DNA of 17,181 nucleotides, taken from positions 1 to 17,181 of the forward strand of contig JANXZP010000261.1 of assembly GCA_025355485.1 (NCBI GenBank), in the 5' to 3' direction. The stretch comes from Pseudomonadota bacterium (lineage in GTDB: Bacteria > Pseudomonadota > Gammaproteobacteria > Xanthomonadales > Xanthomonadaceae). Shown here piece by piece: positions 1 through 7,521 of this stretch (position 1 is its first letter; the number at the start of each line of letters is the position of its first letter). Made by a program: the position numbers and the translations under genes. Below the pieces are notes generated by a model. The model made no database searches and had not been told where the DNA came from. It was given only the letters and a program-made list of their open reading frames with translations.

Positions 1-930
1 ACCGATCCAGGCGCGCGCCATGCAGGCAAGCAGATCAAGCGGCTTGCGGTGAAGGGCGCGTTCCACGGCCGCACCGAAGGCCCCGCGATCTATTCCGACT
101 CCAGCCGCAAGGGCTACCAGCAGAACCTCGCGAGCTTCCGCCACGAGAACAGCCTGATCACGGTCGAGCCGTACAACATCGACCAGTTGCGCGCGGTGTT
201 CGCCGATGCCGACAAGAACGGCTGGTACATCGAAGCGATGTTCCTCGAGCCGGTGATGGGCGAAGGCGATCCGGGTCGCGCGGTCCCGCCGGCTTTTTAC
301 GAAGCCGCACGCGCACTGACCAAGGCGCACGGCACGTTGCTGCTGGTCGATTCGATCCAGGCCGGCCTGCGCGCGCATGGCGTGTTGTCGATCATCGATT
401 ACCCCGGCTTCGAGCACATCGAAGCACCGGACATGGAAACCTATTCGAAGGCGCTCAATGCCGGCCAGTTCCCGCTTTCCGTGCTCGCCGTCGGCGAACG
501 CGCCGCGAGCCTGTATCGCAAGGGCGTGTACGGCAACACCATGACCAGCAATCCGCGCGCGATGGACGTGGCCTGCGCGGTGCTCGGCATGCTCACCCCG
601 GAACTGCGCGCGAACGTGCGCGGTCAGGGCCGCGCATTCATCGCCAAGCTCGAAAAACTGAAGGACGAACTCGGCGGCCTGATCACCAAGGTGCAAGGTA
701 CCGGCCTGCTGTTCTCATGCGAACTCAATGACGCGTTCAAGTGCTACGGCGTTGGGTCGACCGAGGAATACATGCGCGAACGCGGCATCGGCGTGATCCA
801 CGGCGGCGCGAACTCGCTGCGCTTCACCCCGCACTTCGCGATCGCCGACGACGAGGTCGAACTGGTCATCTCGCACATCCGCAAGGCCCTGCTGGAAGGT
901 CCGCGCAAGGCGCAGGCTGAGGCGGCGTAA
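1..930 (+). CDS. Class III (PLP-dependent) aminotransferase, 3' part only
   Basis: The reading frame is open from base 1 and stops with TAA at 928-930, giving 309 visible residues; the true start lies upstream of the window. Family marks: a KGAFHGRT segment near residues 17-24, a FLEPVMGEGD segment near 81-90, a phosphate/PLP-face motif DSIQ at 117-120 and the probable Schiff-base lysine in YSKALNAG (Lys150 of the visible part). Class III enzymes transfer an amino group between an amine or amino acid and a 2-oxo acid; the substrate cannot be named from this sequence. The usual DExQ motif reads DSIQ, with Ser in place of Glu, which may mark a subfamily. A strong terminator follows 30 bp after the stop. 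Fold assignment is secure, substrate unknown. Confidence 0.88.
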   Translation, partial: TDPGARHAGKQIKRLAVKGAFHGRTEGPAIYSDSSRKGYQQNLASFRHENSLITVEPYNIDQLRAVFADADKNGWYIEAMFLEPVMGEGDPGRAVPPAFYEAARALTKAHGTLLLVDSIQAGLRAHGVLSIIDYPGFEHIEAPDMETYSKALNAGQFPLSVLAVGERAASLYRKGVYGNTMTSNPRAMDVACAVLGMLTPELRANVRGQGRAFIAKLEKLKDELGGLITKVQGTGLLFSCELNDAFKCYGVGSTEEYMRERGIGVIHGGANSLRFTPHFAIADDEVELVISHIRKALLEGPRKAQAEAA

Positions 931-960
931 GCTTTGCATTCATCGTCACGTTGAAAAGAA

Positions 961-985
961 AAGGCCGGGTTTCCCCGGCCTTTTT
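961..985 (+). terminator. Rho-independent terminator of the aminotransferase gene
   Basis: A 9-bp stem, AAGGCCGGG (961-969) with CCCGGCCTT (974-982), a 4-nt loop and T residues to 985. It sits 30 bp after the aminotransferase stop and 44 bp before the next start. Confidence 0.9.
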
Positions 986-1028
986 CGTTAGAAAATACAG
1001 GGAACCCAATCGGGACATTGAAGCTCAT

Positions 1029-1361
1029 ATGAAACTCCTGTGTGCATCATCCAGCATGGCTTTCATCCATACGTTGAGGATCGCTCTCGATGGCGAAGGA
1101 ATCGAGAGCTACCTATCCGATGCAGACAGGCTCTTCATCGGAATCTCGGCTGGTCCAACCGTGGGCAGCAGCGCGCGGTTGTACGTGCTCAACGAGGCCG
1201 ATTGGGACCAGGCGGTTGCATTGATGCGAATGCTGGATGAATCGAGTGACGAACGGATTATTGCCCCACTACCTGCGAATAGTCGGCCTCCGCTCAAGTG
1301 GCTCATAGGCGTGTTTGCGGCGATCGTCGGGGCATCGCTGCTTGCAGTGTTGAGCCACTAG
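1029..1361 (+). CDS. DUF2007-type small protein with C-terminal membrane helix
   Basis: 110 residues from ATG 1029. This start is preferred to an upstream in-frame ATG at 951 because 951 lies before the terminator hairpin and its extra residues read like non-coding DNA. The N-terminal ~75 residues (MKLLCASSS..., LRIALDGEGIES, VLNEADWDQAVALM) have the pattern of DUF2007, a small alpha/beta domain called a putative signal-transducing domain: beta strand, helix over a gene-specific ligand-like position, and a closing 'A-L' helix. Residues ~90-108 (WLIGVFAAIVGASLLAVLS) form one membrane helix. The Shine-Dalgarno is weak. It converges on the GST gene with a 28-bp gap. Function unknown. Confidence 0.75.
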   Translation: MKLLCASSSMAFIHTLRIALDGEGIESYLSDADRLFIGISAGPTVGSSARLYVLNEADWDQAVALMRMLDESSDERIIAPLPANSRPPLKWLIGVFAAIVGASLLAVLSH

Positions 1362-1389
1362 CCCGCAAGTAGGCGAAGGAGTTAGGTGC

Positions 1390-2016
1390 TCACCAATCAG
1401 TGAGCCCCTCGATCTCATAGAGATTCTTCCAACTAGGCCGTGCACGCACCAAATCGGCCAGCTTCTTCAGCGCCGGCCACTCAGTCGCCGGCTTCGGCAT
1501 GTTGCGCGACCAGCGCATCAGCATCGTCAGCAGCAGGTCGACGCCGAAGAATTCGCCGAGCATGTACGGGCCGTTCGCGGCCAGGTGCTTGTCGAGCAGG
1601 TCGAACGCGCCTTCGATGCGGCCCTGGATCGCGGCACGCACGTTCGCCGGATGTTCGGCCGCGCCCGCATCGGGCGGATAGAACCACAGGCGGTAGGTCG
1701 GCATCAGCGTGTTGGCCATGTACACGATCCACTGGTACCACGCCGCGCGTTCGGGCGTGCCGACTGCGGGCGCGAGGTTGGCTTCCGGATGGCGTTCGGC
1801 CAGCAGCATCAGCAGCGCGGCGGATTCGAACACGGGTTTGCCGTCGACGATCAACGTCGGCACCCTGCCCTGCGGATTGAGCTTCAGGTATGCCGGATCT
1901 TTCTGCGCGTTCGCGTCGAAATCGACGAGTTCCAGCCGATGCGGCGCGCCGATTTCCAGCAACGCGAGGTGCGCGACCATGCTGGCGGTGCCGGGGGAGT
2001 AGTAGAGCGTATACAT
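1390..2016 (-). CDS. Glutathione S-transferase family protein
   Basis: 208 residues, normal GST length. The N-terminal thioredoxin-like domain (1-80) contains the cis-proline loop (GRVPTL, Val52-Pro53) and the glutathione-binding Glu-Ser pair (FESAALL, 64-65). The all-helical C-terminal domain follows from ~90 (WYQWIVYMANTLMP) and includes the N-capping-box-like stretch GEFFGVDLLLTML near 154-166. The family conjugates or exchanges glutathione on small electrophiles in the cytoplasm; the substrate here is unknown. A Shine-Dalgarno GAGGA lies 8 nt before the ATG at 2016. It is divergent from the PsiF gene with 209 bp between the starts. Confidence 0.88.
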   Translation of the reverse strand: MYTLYYSPGTASMVAHLALLEIGAPHRLELVDFDANAQKDPAYLKLNPQGRVPTLIVDGKPVFESAALLMLLAERHPEANLAPAVGTPERAAWYQWIVYMANTLMPTYRLWFYPPDAGAAEHPANVRAAIQGRIEGAFDLLDKHLAANGPYMLGEFFGVDLLLTMLMRWSRNMPKPATEWPALKKLADLVRARPSWKNLYEIEGLTDW

Positions 2017-2225
2017 GCGGTTGTCCTCGGTTGATGCCGGTCAGGGATTGTCGCGGATGCGCCCTCCGTCCGGTAGTGCGGCGGAGCGGTGCTTCCGAAA
2101 TCGCGGATGAACCGATCCTTCAACATGAAGAAAGTTTCACCTTGCGGATGGTGATTCGCGGCATTGGGCTGCGTAGCATCCGCCTCGCAGTGTCCCTACT
2201 GTCGTCCCATCACCCGAGGTGTCCC

Positions 2226-2600
2226 ATGAAGTCCAGCATCATCGCAATGTCCGTTGCCGCCCTGCTCGCCTTCGGCGCCGCCAGTGCCGCCACGCCGGCT
2301 ACAGCCCCTGCCCCCGCAAAAGCCCCGACCGCCCAGCAATCGAAGATGGGCGCCTGTGCTTCCGCGAACAAAGGCAAGAAAGGCGACGACTACAAGAAAT
2401 CCGTTTCCAGCTGCATGAAGGCTCCGGCCGCTGCCGCTGCCCCGGCTGCCGCTCCCGCAGCTGCCGCCACCCTAGCCGCCGCGCCCGCCAAGACCCTGAC
2501 GCCGCAGCAGCAGAAGATGAGCGATTGCTCGAAAGCCAACAAAGGCAAGAAGGGCGACGAGTACAAGGCCGCTCAAAAAGCCTGTCTGTCGAAGAAGTAA
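2226..2600 (+). CDS. PsiF-repeat exported protein with two repeats
   Basis: 124 residues from ATG 2226, preceded by GAGGTG about 6 nt upstream. Residues 1-21 are a signal peptide ending in ASAA. Two copies of the PsiF repeat follow: one around AQQSKMGACASANKGKKGDD and one around PQQQKMSDCSKANKGKKGDE, each with two cysteines (Cys-x~20-Cys) and the invariant NKGKKGD core. An Ala/Pro linker separates them. PsiF of E. coli is phosphate-starvation inducible with unknown molecular role; it normally carries this tandem arrangement. The protein is very basic and should be periplasmic. No clear Pho box is visible in the 209-bp upstream gap. Confidence 0.88.
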   Translation: MKSSIIAMSVAALLAFGAASAATPATAPAPAKAPTAQQSKMGACASANKGKKGDDYKKSVSSCMKAPAAAAAPAAAPAAAATLAAAPAKTLTPQQQKMSDCSKANKGKKGDEYKAAQKACLSKK

Positions 2601-2640
2601 GCCCGGATTGCCGGCACGACCGGCAGTCATCGCAACATCA

Positions 2641-2673
2641 AAGCGGCGCGTCCACCGGGGGGCGCCGCTTTTT
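2641..2673 (+). terminator. Terminator after the PsiF gene
   Basis: Stem AAGCGGCGC (2641-2649) with GCGCCGCTT (2662-2670), 12-nt loop and a T5 run at 2669-2673, 41 bp after the PsiF stop. It separates two convergent transcription units; only a short A run precedes it, so termination of the opposite strand would be weaker. Confidence 0.85.
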
Positions 2674-2736
2674 ATTCGCTGCGATTCACCGATCCGATGC
2701 GCAACGCAGGGACCGGATCGCCGTCGACGAGATCAA

Positions 2737-3525
2737 TCAGCGCCGACGCTTCCAGATCAGCAGCGCAAGTGCCAGCACGAGTCCGGCGACGAACAGCCAC
2801 ACCACGTAGTTGCCGAACAAGCGCCGCATCCATTCGCGAATGCCGGACGATGGCAACGACGTTGCGGTCGGTGTGGTCGGGGCCGGCTGCGTCGCGGCCG
2901 GCAATTCCCAGCGTCCGGCAATAAGAGTCGTGCCGGCCGGTGCGGACGCATGCTCGATCACGCGCCATCGAACGCGCACGTCGCCGACCTGCGGATGCGC
3001 CGGATCCTGCGAGGTCGAAAGCCAGTCGCCGTCGGGCTGGAAGCTGACCGCGAGGTTGGTCGGCAGTTGCGACAGGACGGGTCTCAATGGCGCCCACGCG
3101 TCCAGCGCGCCGAGCACCGATGCCGCAACCGGATGGCCGTCGAGCTTCGGAGCGCCACTCCACCAGCGCGCGCCATTGAACGGCAAGTCGTCTGGATTTT
3201 TGTGCGCGGCGTCGAGACCGTTGGCATCCACGCGACCCGCGATCCATGCCTGTTCGTCATGCGGCGGCGCCGGGAAATTCACCTTGCGCCATTGCAGCAT
3301 CTCGACGCGGCGTTCGAGTCCCAACACATTCGCATGAATGCCGAAGTCGGGATCGGCCACTGCTGCTGCGGATTCGATCTGGCCTTGCGATTGCGATTGC
3401 GATTGCGATTGCAGCACAGGCTGCGACGCTGGGGCAGCAGGCGGCATCGAGGCAACGGGTGCAGGCGGTCGTGCCGATGCTTGCACCGACGCGAAGAGCA
3501 TCAATACGAGAAGAAGTGCTTTCAT
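2737..3525 (-). CDS. TMEM43-like membrane protein
   Basis: 262 residues. Residues 1-18 form a signal peptide or N-terminal anchor, 20-50 are Ala/Pro-rich followed by a Gln-Ser repeat, and a lumenal-type domain begins at DPDFGIHANVLGLERRVEMLQW (58-79). That motif, and the later HKNPDDLPF (108-116), resemble the TMEM43 family (membrane proteins with a large extracytoplasmic domain; bacterial function unknown). One clear membrane helix lies at 240-257 (YVVWLFVAGLVLALALLI), followed by a Lys/Arg cytoplasmic tail. It is shorter than the usual ~400-residue TMEM43 proteins. Its ATG overlaps the stop of the metallo-hydrolase gene by 4 bp (ATGA), so it is the last gene of that operon. Confidence 0.65.
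   Translation of the reverse strand: MKALLLVLMLFASVQASARPPAPVASMPPAAPASQPVLQSQSQSQSQGQIESAAAVADPDFGIHANVLGLERRVEMLQWRKVNFPAPPHDEQAWIAGRVDANGLDAAHKNPDDLPFNGARWWSGAPKLDGHPVAASVLGALDAWAPLRPVLSQLPTNLAVSFQPDGDWLSTSQDPAHPQVGDVRVRWRVIEHASAPAGTTLIAGRWELPAATQPAPTTPTATSLPSSGIREWMRRLFGNYVVWLFVAGLVLALALLIWKRRR
3385..3412. repeat. Hexanucleotide microsatellite TTGCGA, four full units plus a partial one
   Basis: Four exact TTGCGA units followed by TTGC. On the coding (minus) strand they encode the Ser-Gln repeat (residues ~38-47) of the TMEM43-like protein. The unit is a multiple of three, so slippage changes linker length without breaking the frame. Confidence 0.9.
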
Positions 3526-4397
3526 GCCGCCAATGCCCTTGCGTGGAGTTCTGCAACTTCGTGGTCGGTGCCGAAGCGGCCCTTGTCATCGCGTGTCACC
3601 CGCGCCAGCGCGCAATCGACATCGTGGGTGAAGAACAGATGCACGTTGCGCGCAAGTTTGTCTTCGAGAAACGCGCGTTTTTCCTCGATCAGCAATTCAG
3701 GATAGCGGTCGTAACCCATCGTGACCGGCAGATGCACCCACGGCCGGCCCGGAATCAGGTCGGCGCAGAACACCAGGCCGCCGTGGTCGTCGTGCCCGCG
3801 CAACTCGGCCAGCAACAGGCCGGGCGTATGGCCTTCGCTGCGATGGAAGCGCACGGCCTCGCCGAAATACGGATGCCGGTCGCCGCGCACGATTTCCAGT
3901 CGCCCGCTCGCTTCCAGCAAGCCCGCGAGTTCGGGAATGAACGAGGCACGATCGCGCGCATGCGGATGCGTCGCGCGCTGCCACGCTTCCTCGCCGACGA
4001 AATAACGCGCGTTCGGAAACAGCAGTGATGGCGACTCACCTTCGCGCCACGAGGCGAGCAATCCACCGGCGTGATCGAAATGCAAGTGACTGAGCACGAC
4101 CGCGTCGATCTCCTCGTGCGCGAAACCCGCTGTCGCCAGCGATTCGAGCAGCACGTGGCGATCCTCGACCACGCCGTAGCGCTCGCGCAGTTTCGGATCG
4201 AAGAATGCCCCGATGCCGGTCTCGAACAGCACCGCTTTTCCATTCAATGGGCTGGCGAGCAATGCGCGGCACGCGAGCGGAATGCGGTGCTGGGCGTCCG
4301 GCGCGATCCACTTCGACCACATCGCGCGCGGCACGTTGCCGAACATCGCGCCGCCGTCAAGGCGTTGGCTGTTTCCAAGAATCGACCAGAGTTTCAT
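3522..4397 (-). CDS. MBL-fold metallo-hydrolase, YtnP-like
   Basis: 291 residues from ATG 4397, chosen because it overlaps the ggt stop as ATGA and because upstream in-frame residues are antisense-of-ggt-like. Metal ligands are all visible: HLHFDH (His104, His106, Asp108, His109), His190 in GHTPG, Asp213 in CADL and His258 in FTHD. The N-terminal motif DGGAMFGNVPRAMW resembles YtnP-type lactonases, which hydrolyse N-acyl homoserine lactones in Bacillus; lactonase activity here is inference. No signal peptide, so cytoplasmic. It is third in the ferredoxin-ggt-hydrolase-TMEM43 operon. Confidence 0.85.
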   Translation of the reverse strand: MKLWSILGNSQRLDGGAMFGNVPRAMWSKWIAPDAQHRIPLACRALLASPLNGKAVLFETGIGAFFDPKLRERYGVVEDRHVLLESLATAGFAHEEIDAVVLSHLHFDHAGGLLASWREGESPSLLFPNARYFVGEEAWQRATHPHARDRASFIPELAGLLEASGRLEIVRGDRHPYFGEAVRFHRSEGHTPGLLLAELRGHDDHGGLVFCADLIPGRPWVHLPVTMGYDRYPELLIEEKRAFLEDKLARNVHLFFTHDVDCALARVTRDDKGRFGTDHEVAELHARALAA

Positions 4398-6127
4398 CGC
4401 GCCTCGATCACTTTCGCTTTGCCCACGGGGTTTCTTGGATCCGTGCCACCGCTCAGTGTGTTGCTCGCACGATCCCATTCCACCGCCTGCATCCGGCCCC
4501 ATACGTCGTCTTCGGTACTGACCTTGTGTCCCATCGCTTCGAGTTTTTTCACAATATCGAGCGACAACGCGCCGGGTTCGAGCGAAATCTCGTCGGGCAA
4601 ATACTGGTGGTGGAAACGCGGCAACGTAACGACTTGCTGCGGCGTCAGTCCTTCATCGAAACCGAGGATGCCGAGCAGCACCATCGTGATGATGCGGCTG
4701 CCGCCGGGCGTGCCGAGCACGATCACGCGATCGCGACCGAGCATGAAAGTCGGCGTCATCGACGACAACGGACGCTTGCCTGGCTTGACGCTATTCGCGT
4801 CGTAGCCGGTCACGCCATAGGCATTCGGCGTGCCCGCCTGCAGGGCGAAATCGTCCATCTCGCTGTTCATCAGCACGCCGGTGCCGGCGGCGACCAGGCC
4901 CGATCCGTAGGCCGTGTTCGTCGTCATCGTCACCGATGCGTAGTTGCCTTGCCGATCGATGATCGAGAAATGCGTCGTGTGCTGGCCGACGGCAGGCGGC
5001 GGCGCGCCCGGCAACGAAAAGCTCGGCGTGGCCTTGTCCATCGAGATGCCCGCGCGCTGGCTATCGGCGTATTCCTGGCTCATCAGTCGCGCGATCGGCA
5101 TGTCCTTGACGAAATCCGGATCGCCGAGGAAATACGTGCGGTCGCGATACGCGCGTCGCATCGCCTCGACGAGCAGGTGCACGCGCGTGGCCGGATCGAG
5201 TTTCGGCAAATCCCACGTCGAGAGGATGTTCAGCATTTCGACCAGCGCTACGCCACCCGATGACGGCGGCGGTGCGGTCACGATGTCCCAATCGCGATAC
5301 TTGAAGCGCAGCGGTTCGTGCAGCTTGACCTGGTAATTCGCCAGATCGTCCGCAGTCCAATTGCCGCCAGCGGCATTGATCGCAGCCACGATCTTCCGCG
5401 CAACCTTGCCGCGATAAAAGCCGTCGAAACCCTTGTCGGCGAGCGCCTGCATCGTGTCGGCGAGATCGCGCTGACGCAGCGTGTCGTGATTCGCGAGCGG
5501 ATGTCCTTGCGGTTCGAAGATCGCGGTCGTCGCCGGCCAGCGGCGCATCACGTCGCGTTGTTCGGCGTATTCGGAAACCATGCGCGGATACACCGGAAAG
5601 CCATCGCGCGCGATCTTGATCGCGGGCGCGAGCGATGTTTTCAGCGGCAGGCGTCCGTAGTGCTGCGCGAGATAAACCCATCCAGCCGGTGCGCCGGGAA
5701 TACCCGATGCGAGCGCGCCATTGAGCGCCTTGTCGTGATCGAGCTTGCCGTCCTTGCCGAGATATTCCTCGGGCGTGACCGAAGCCGGCGCGGTTTCGCG
5801 CGCATCGATGAAGACATCCTTGCCGGTTTTCGCAATATGCAGCAGGAAGAAATCGCCACCGCCGATGCCCGAGCTTTCCGGCTCAACCACGCCCAGCGTC
5901 GAGCCGACCGCGACGGCTGTATCGAATGCGTTGCCGCCTTCGGCGAGAACTTTCTCGCCAGCTTGCGTGGCGAGGTAGTGCGCGCTGGCGATGACGGCGC
6001 CTGACGGGTGCTCCGACGCACCGCGTGCTGGCTTGTTGGCGGCTTGCGCCGCGCAGACCGACAATGCGGCGGCGAAGAACGCAGTCGCGAACCGCGATGC
6101 GATGGTCGAGTGGAAACGTGGATTCAT
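4394..6127 (-). CDS. ggt: Gamma-glutamyltransferase
   Basis: 577 residues from ATG 6127, overlapping the ferredoxin stop by 4 bp. A signal peptide occupies ~1-29 (hydrophobic 12-27, AQA cleavage region), so the enzyme is exported to the periplasm. The large-subunit part contains GGNAFDTAVAV (64-74) and SSGIGGGDFFLL (85-96). The autoprocessing site lies before Thr384 in QHTTHFSIID, the N-terminal nucleophile of the small subunit; later come NSEMDDF (421-427), PLSSMTPT and GTPGGSRIIT (472-481), which line the oxyanion and substrate pocket. The enzyme cleaves gamma-glutamyl bonds, chiefly in glutathione, and transfers or hydrolyses the glutamyl group. Length is typical of the family. Confidence 0.95.
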   Translation of the reverse strand: MNPRFHSTIASRFATAFFAAALSVCAAQAANKPARGASEHPSGAVIASAHYLATQAGEKVLAEGGNAFDTAVAVGSTLGVVEPESSGIGGGDFFLLHIAKTGKDVFIDARETAPASVTPEEYLGKDGKLDHDKALNGALASGIPGAPAGWVYLAQHYGRLPLKTSLAPAIKIARDGFPVYPRMVSEYAEQRDVMRRWPATTAIFEPQGHPLANHDTLRQRDLADTMQALADKGFDGFYRGKVARKIVAAINAAGGNWTADDLANYQVKLHEPLRFKYRDWDIVTAPPPSSGGVALVEMLNILSTWDLPKLDPATRVHLLVEAMRRAYRDRTYFLGDPDFVKDMPIARLMSQEYADSQRAGISMDKATPSFSLPGAPPPAVGQHTTHFSIIDRQGNYASVTMTTNTAYGSGLVAAGTGVLMNSEMDDFALQAGTPNAYGVTGYDANSVKPGKRPLSSMTPTFMLGRDRVIVLGTPGGSRIITMVLLGILGFDEGLTPQQVVTLPRFHHQYLPDEISLEPGALSLDIVKKLEAMGHKVSTEDDVWGRMQAVEWDRASNTLSGGTDPRNPVGKAKVIEAR

Positions 6128-6378
6128 GCGTCTTCCTGTTGCAGTTCGCGCAGTTTGTCGAGCAACTCTTCGCGCGATTCGACATGCTCCGGATCGACGA
6201 AGATGCATTCGACCGGACACACTTCCACGCACTGCGGTTCATCGTAATGGCCGACGCATTCGGTGCAGCGCGACGGCGCGATCTCGTAGATCGTTTCGCC
6301 CTGGGTGATCGCCGCGTTCGGGCAGACCGGCGCACAGACGTCGCAATTCACGCAGAGGTCGTTGATCAGCAGGGCCAT
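6124..6378 (-). CDS. YfhL-type 2[4Fe-4S] ferredoxin
   Basis: 84 residues with eight cluster cysteines: Cys9, 12, 15, 19 and Cys38, 41, 50, 54. The second set has the extended CxxCx8CxxxCP spacing typical of the YfhL/Allochromatium-type ferredoxins, which bind two low-potential [4Fe-4S] clusters. There is one extra Cys58 and a charged helical C-terminal tail (EHVESREELLDKLRELQ). Cytoplasmic electron carrier; partner unknown. Its position near coaD is a common arrangement in gammaproteobacteria. No good Shine-Dalgarno is visible. Its TGA overlaps the ggt ATG. Confidence 0.93.
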   Translation of the reverse strand: MALLINDLCVNCDVCAPVCPNAAITQGETIYEIAPSRCTECVGHYDEPQCVEVCPVECIFVDPEHVESREELLDKLRELQQEDA

Positions 6379-6432
6379 GGCGTTATCGAAGGTGATCTTT
6401 CATGGCTGTGCGGACGCGTTCGTGGGCGCTAC

Positions 6433-6457
6433 CGTCCAGGCGCAAGGCGCCTGGACG
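6433..6457. repeat. Perfect inverted repeat between lipoprotein and ferredoxin genes
   Basis: An 11-bp perfect stem, CGTCCAGGCGC (6433-6443) with GCGCCTGGACG (6447-6457), and a 3-nt loop. It lies 17 bp after the lipoprotein stop in transcript sense. There is no T run after it on the minus strand, so it may be an RNA-stabilising hairpin or a weak terminator rather than a classical one. Confidence 0.7.
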
Positions 6458-6473
6458 TGATGTTGCCTCGCAC

Positions 6474-6986
6474 CTATTTGGCCTCGACGAACCTGTAGAT
6501 GCATCCGGTGTTGGCGACCGCGGCCTTGACGCGCTCGTTGTCGACGCTCTTGCCGACAAAAAGAATGACGACCTTCCTCATGCTGCCGGCCGATGAATCC
6601 TTGAATGCGGCGACGATCAGGTCTGCCATTTTCGTGGAATCGGGCGACATGAAGGCCAGCATGTTTCCGGGCAGCACGCCGCGCGCGACCACGTCCTGCA
6701 CGCCCTGTAGCTGGCGCGTGTACTTGCCGTCGTAATCCTCGCCGCCGGGCGCGGGCAGGTAATAGGCGTTGGTGCGATCGGTCACGCCATCGTCGTTGTG
6801 GCCGATCACGTACTGGAAATACGCCTTCCAGCCGGTGTCGTCGGCCTGGCTGGCCGGGGCGTGCAGCGGAGCGGCCACGGCCTCGACCGCGGCTTCCTGC
6901 TTCTTGCATCCGGTGAACAACAGCAGCACCGCCAGCATGGCGGCGAGCCGGGCAAGAGCGAGCGGAACGGGTCGGATATGGATCAT
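6474..6986 (-). CDS. Putative lipoprotein of unknown function
   Basis: 170 residues. A lipoprotein signal peptide is clear: basic start, hydrophobic 14-24 and a lipobox LFTGC with Cys27, followed by KK. The mature part has no domain I recognise; it contains WKAYFQYVIGHNDDGVTDRTNAYYLP and a C-terminal core KVVILFVGKSVDNERVKAAVANTGCIYRFVE that looks alpha/beta. GGGGA lies about 8 nt before the ATG at 6986. It starts 37 bp downstream of coaD on the same strand, so it is probably co-transcribed. Absence of Asp at +2 suggests outer-membrane sorting, which is inference. Confidence 0.8.
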   Translation of the reverse strand: MIHIRPVPLALARLAAMLAVLLLFTGCKKQEAAVEAVAAPLHAPASQADDTGWKAYFQYVIGHNDDGVTDRTNAYYLPAPGGEDYDGKYTRQLQGVQDVVARGVLPGNMLAFMSPDSTKMADLIVAAFKDSSAGSMRKVVILFVGKSVDNERVKAAVANTGCIYRFVEAK

Positions 6987-7023
6987 GGCGGTTCCCCAAT
7001 GTTTGGTGGCGATCAGATGGCAA

Positions 7024-7521
7024 TCATCCGCGCTTCCAGCGCGAATGTAACGCGGCCTGCACCGCAGGATGCACGAAACCGGTCACATCTCCGCCCAGCC
7101 GGCCGATTTCGCGGACCAGCGAGGACGAGATGAAGCTGTAGTGCTCCGACGGCGTCAGGAACAGGGTTTCGACTTCCGGGATCAGGTGGCGGTTCATGCT
7201 GGCGAGCTGGAATTCGTATTCGAAATCCGACACCGCGCGCAGCCCGCGCAACAGTACGCCAGCGCCCAGTTCACGCACGAAATCGGCGAGCAGGGAGTCG
7301 AAGCCGCGTACCTCGACATTGGCGTAGCCGGCCAGCGCGATCTTCGCAAGGCCGACGCGTTCCTCGGTCGAAAACGCGGGGTTCTTGCCGGGACTCTCAG
7401 CGATGCCGACCACGATCCGCTCGAACAGCGGTGCGGCGCGTCCGACCAGATCCACGTGGCCGTTGGTGATCGGATCGAACGTGCCTGGATAAACCGCGAT
7501 GCGATTGTTGGCCGGGATCAT
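7024..7521 (-). CDS. coaD: Pantetheine-phosphate adenylyltransferase
   Basis: 165 residues, the standard length. Nucleotidyltransferase motif TFDPITNGH (Thr14, His22), RGLRAVSDFEYE (92-103) and the ATP-binding ISSSLVREI (131-139) are all present. CoaD adenylylates 4'-phosphopantetheine to dephospho-CoA, the penultimate step of coenzyme A synthesis. ATG 7521 overlaps the rsmD TGA as ATGA, the classic rsmD-coaD pairing. Confidence 0.97.
   Translation of the reverse strand: MIPANNRIAVYPGTFDPITNGHVDLVGRAAPLFERIVVGIAESPGKNPAFSTEERVGLAKIALAGYANVEVRGFDSLLADFVRELGAGVLLRGLRAVSDFEYEFQLASMNRHLIPEVETLFLTPSEHYSFISSSLVREIGRLGGDVTGFVHPAVQAALHSRWKRG

Noticed and set aside
1388..1405. Small inverted repeat GCTCAC/GTGAGC as a terminator between the DUF2007-type and GST genes
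   Set aside because: The 6-bp stem overlaps the GST stop and has no T run on either strand.
3385..3412. CRISPR-like short repeats
   Set aside because: The units are contiguous 6-mers in a coding region without spacers; no CRISPR array or cas gene is present in the window.
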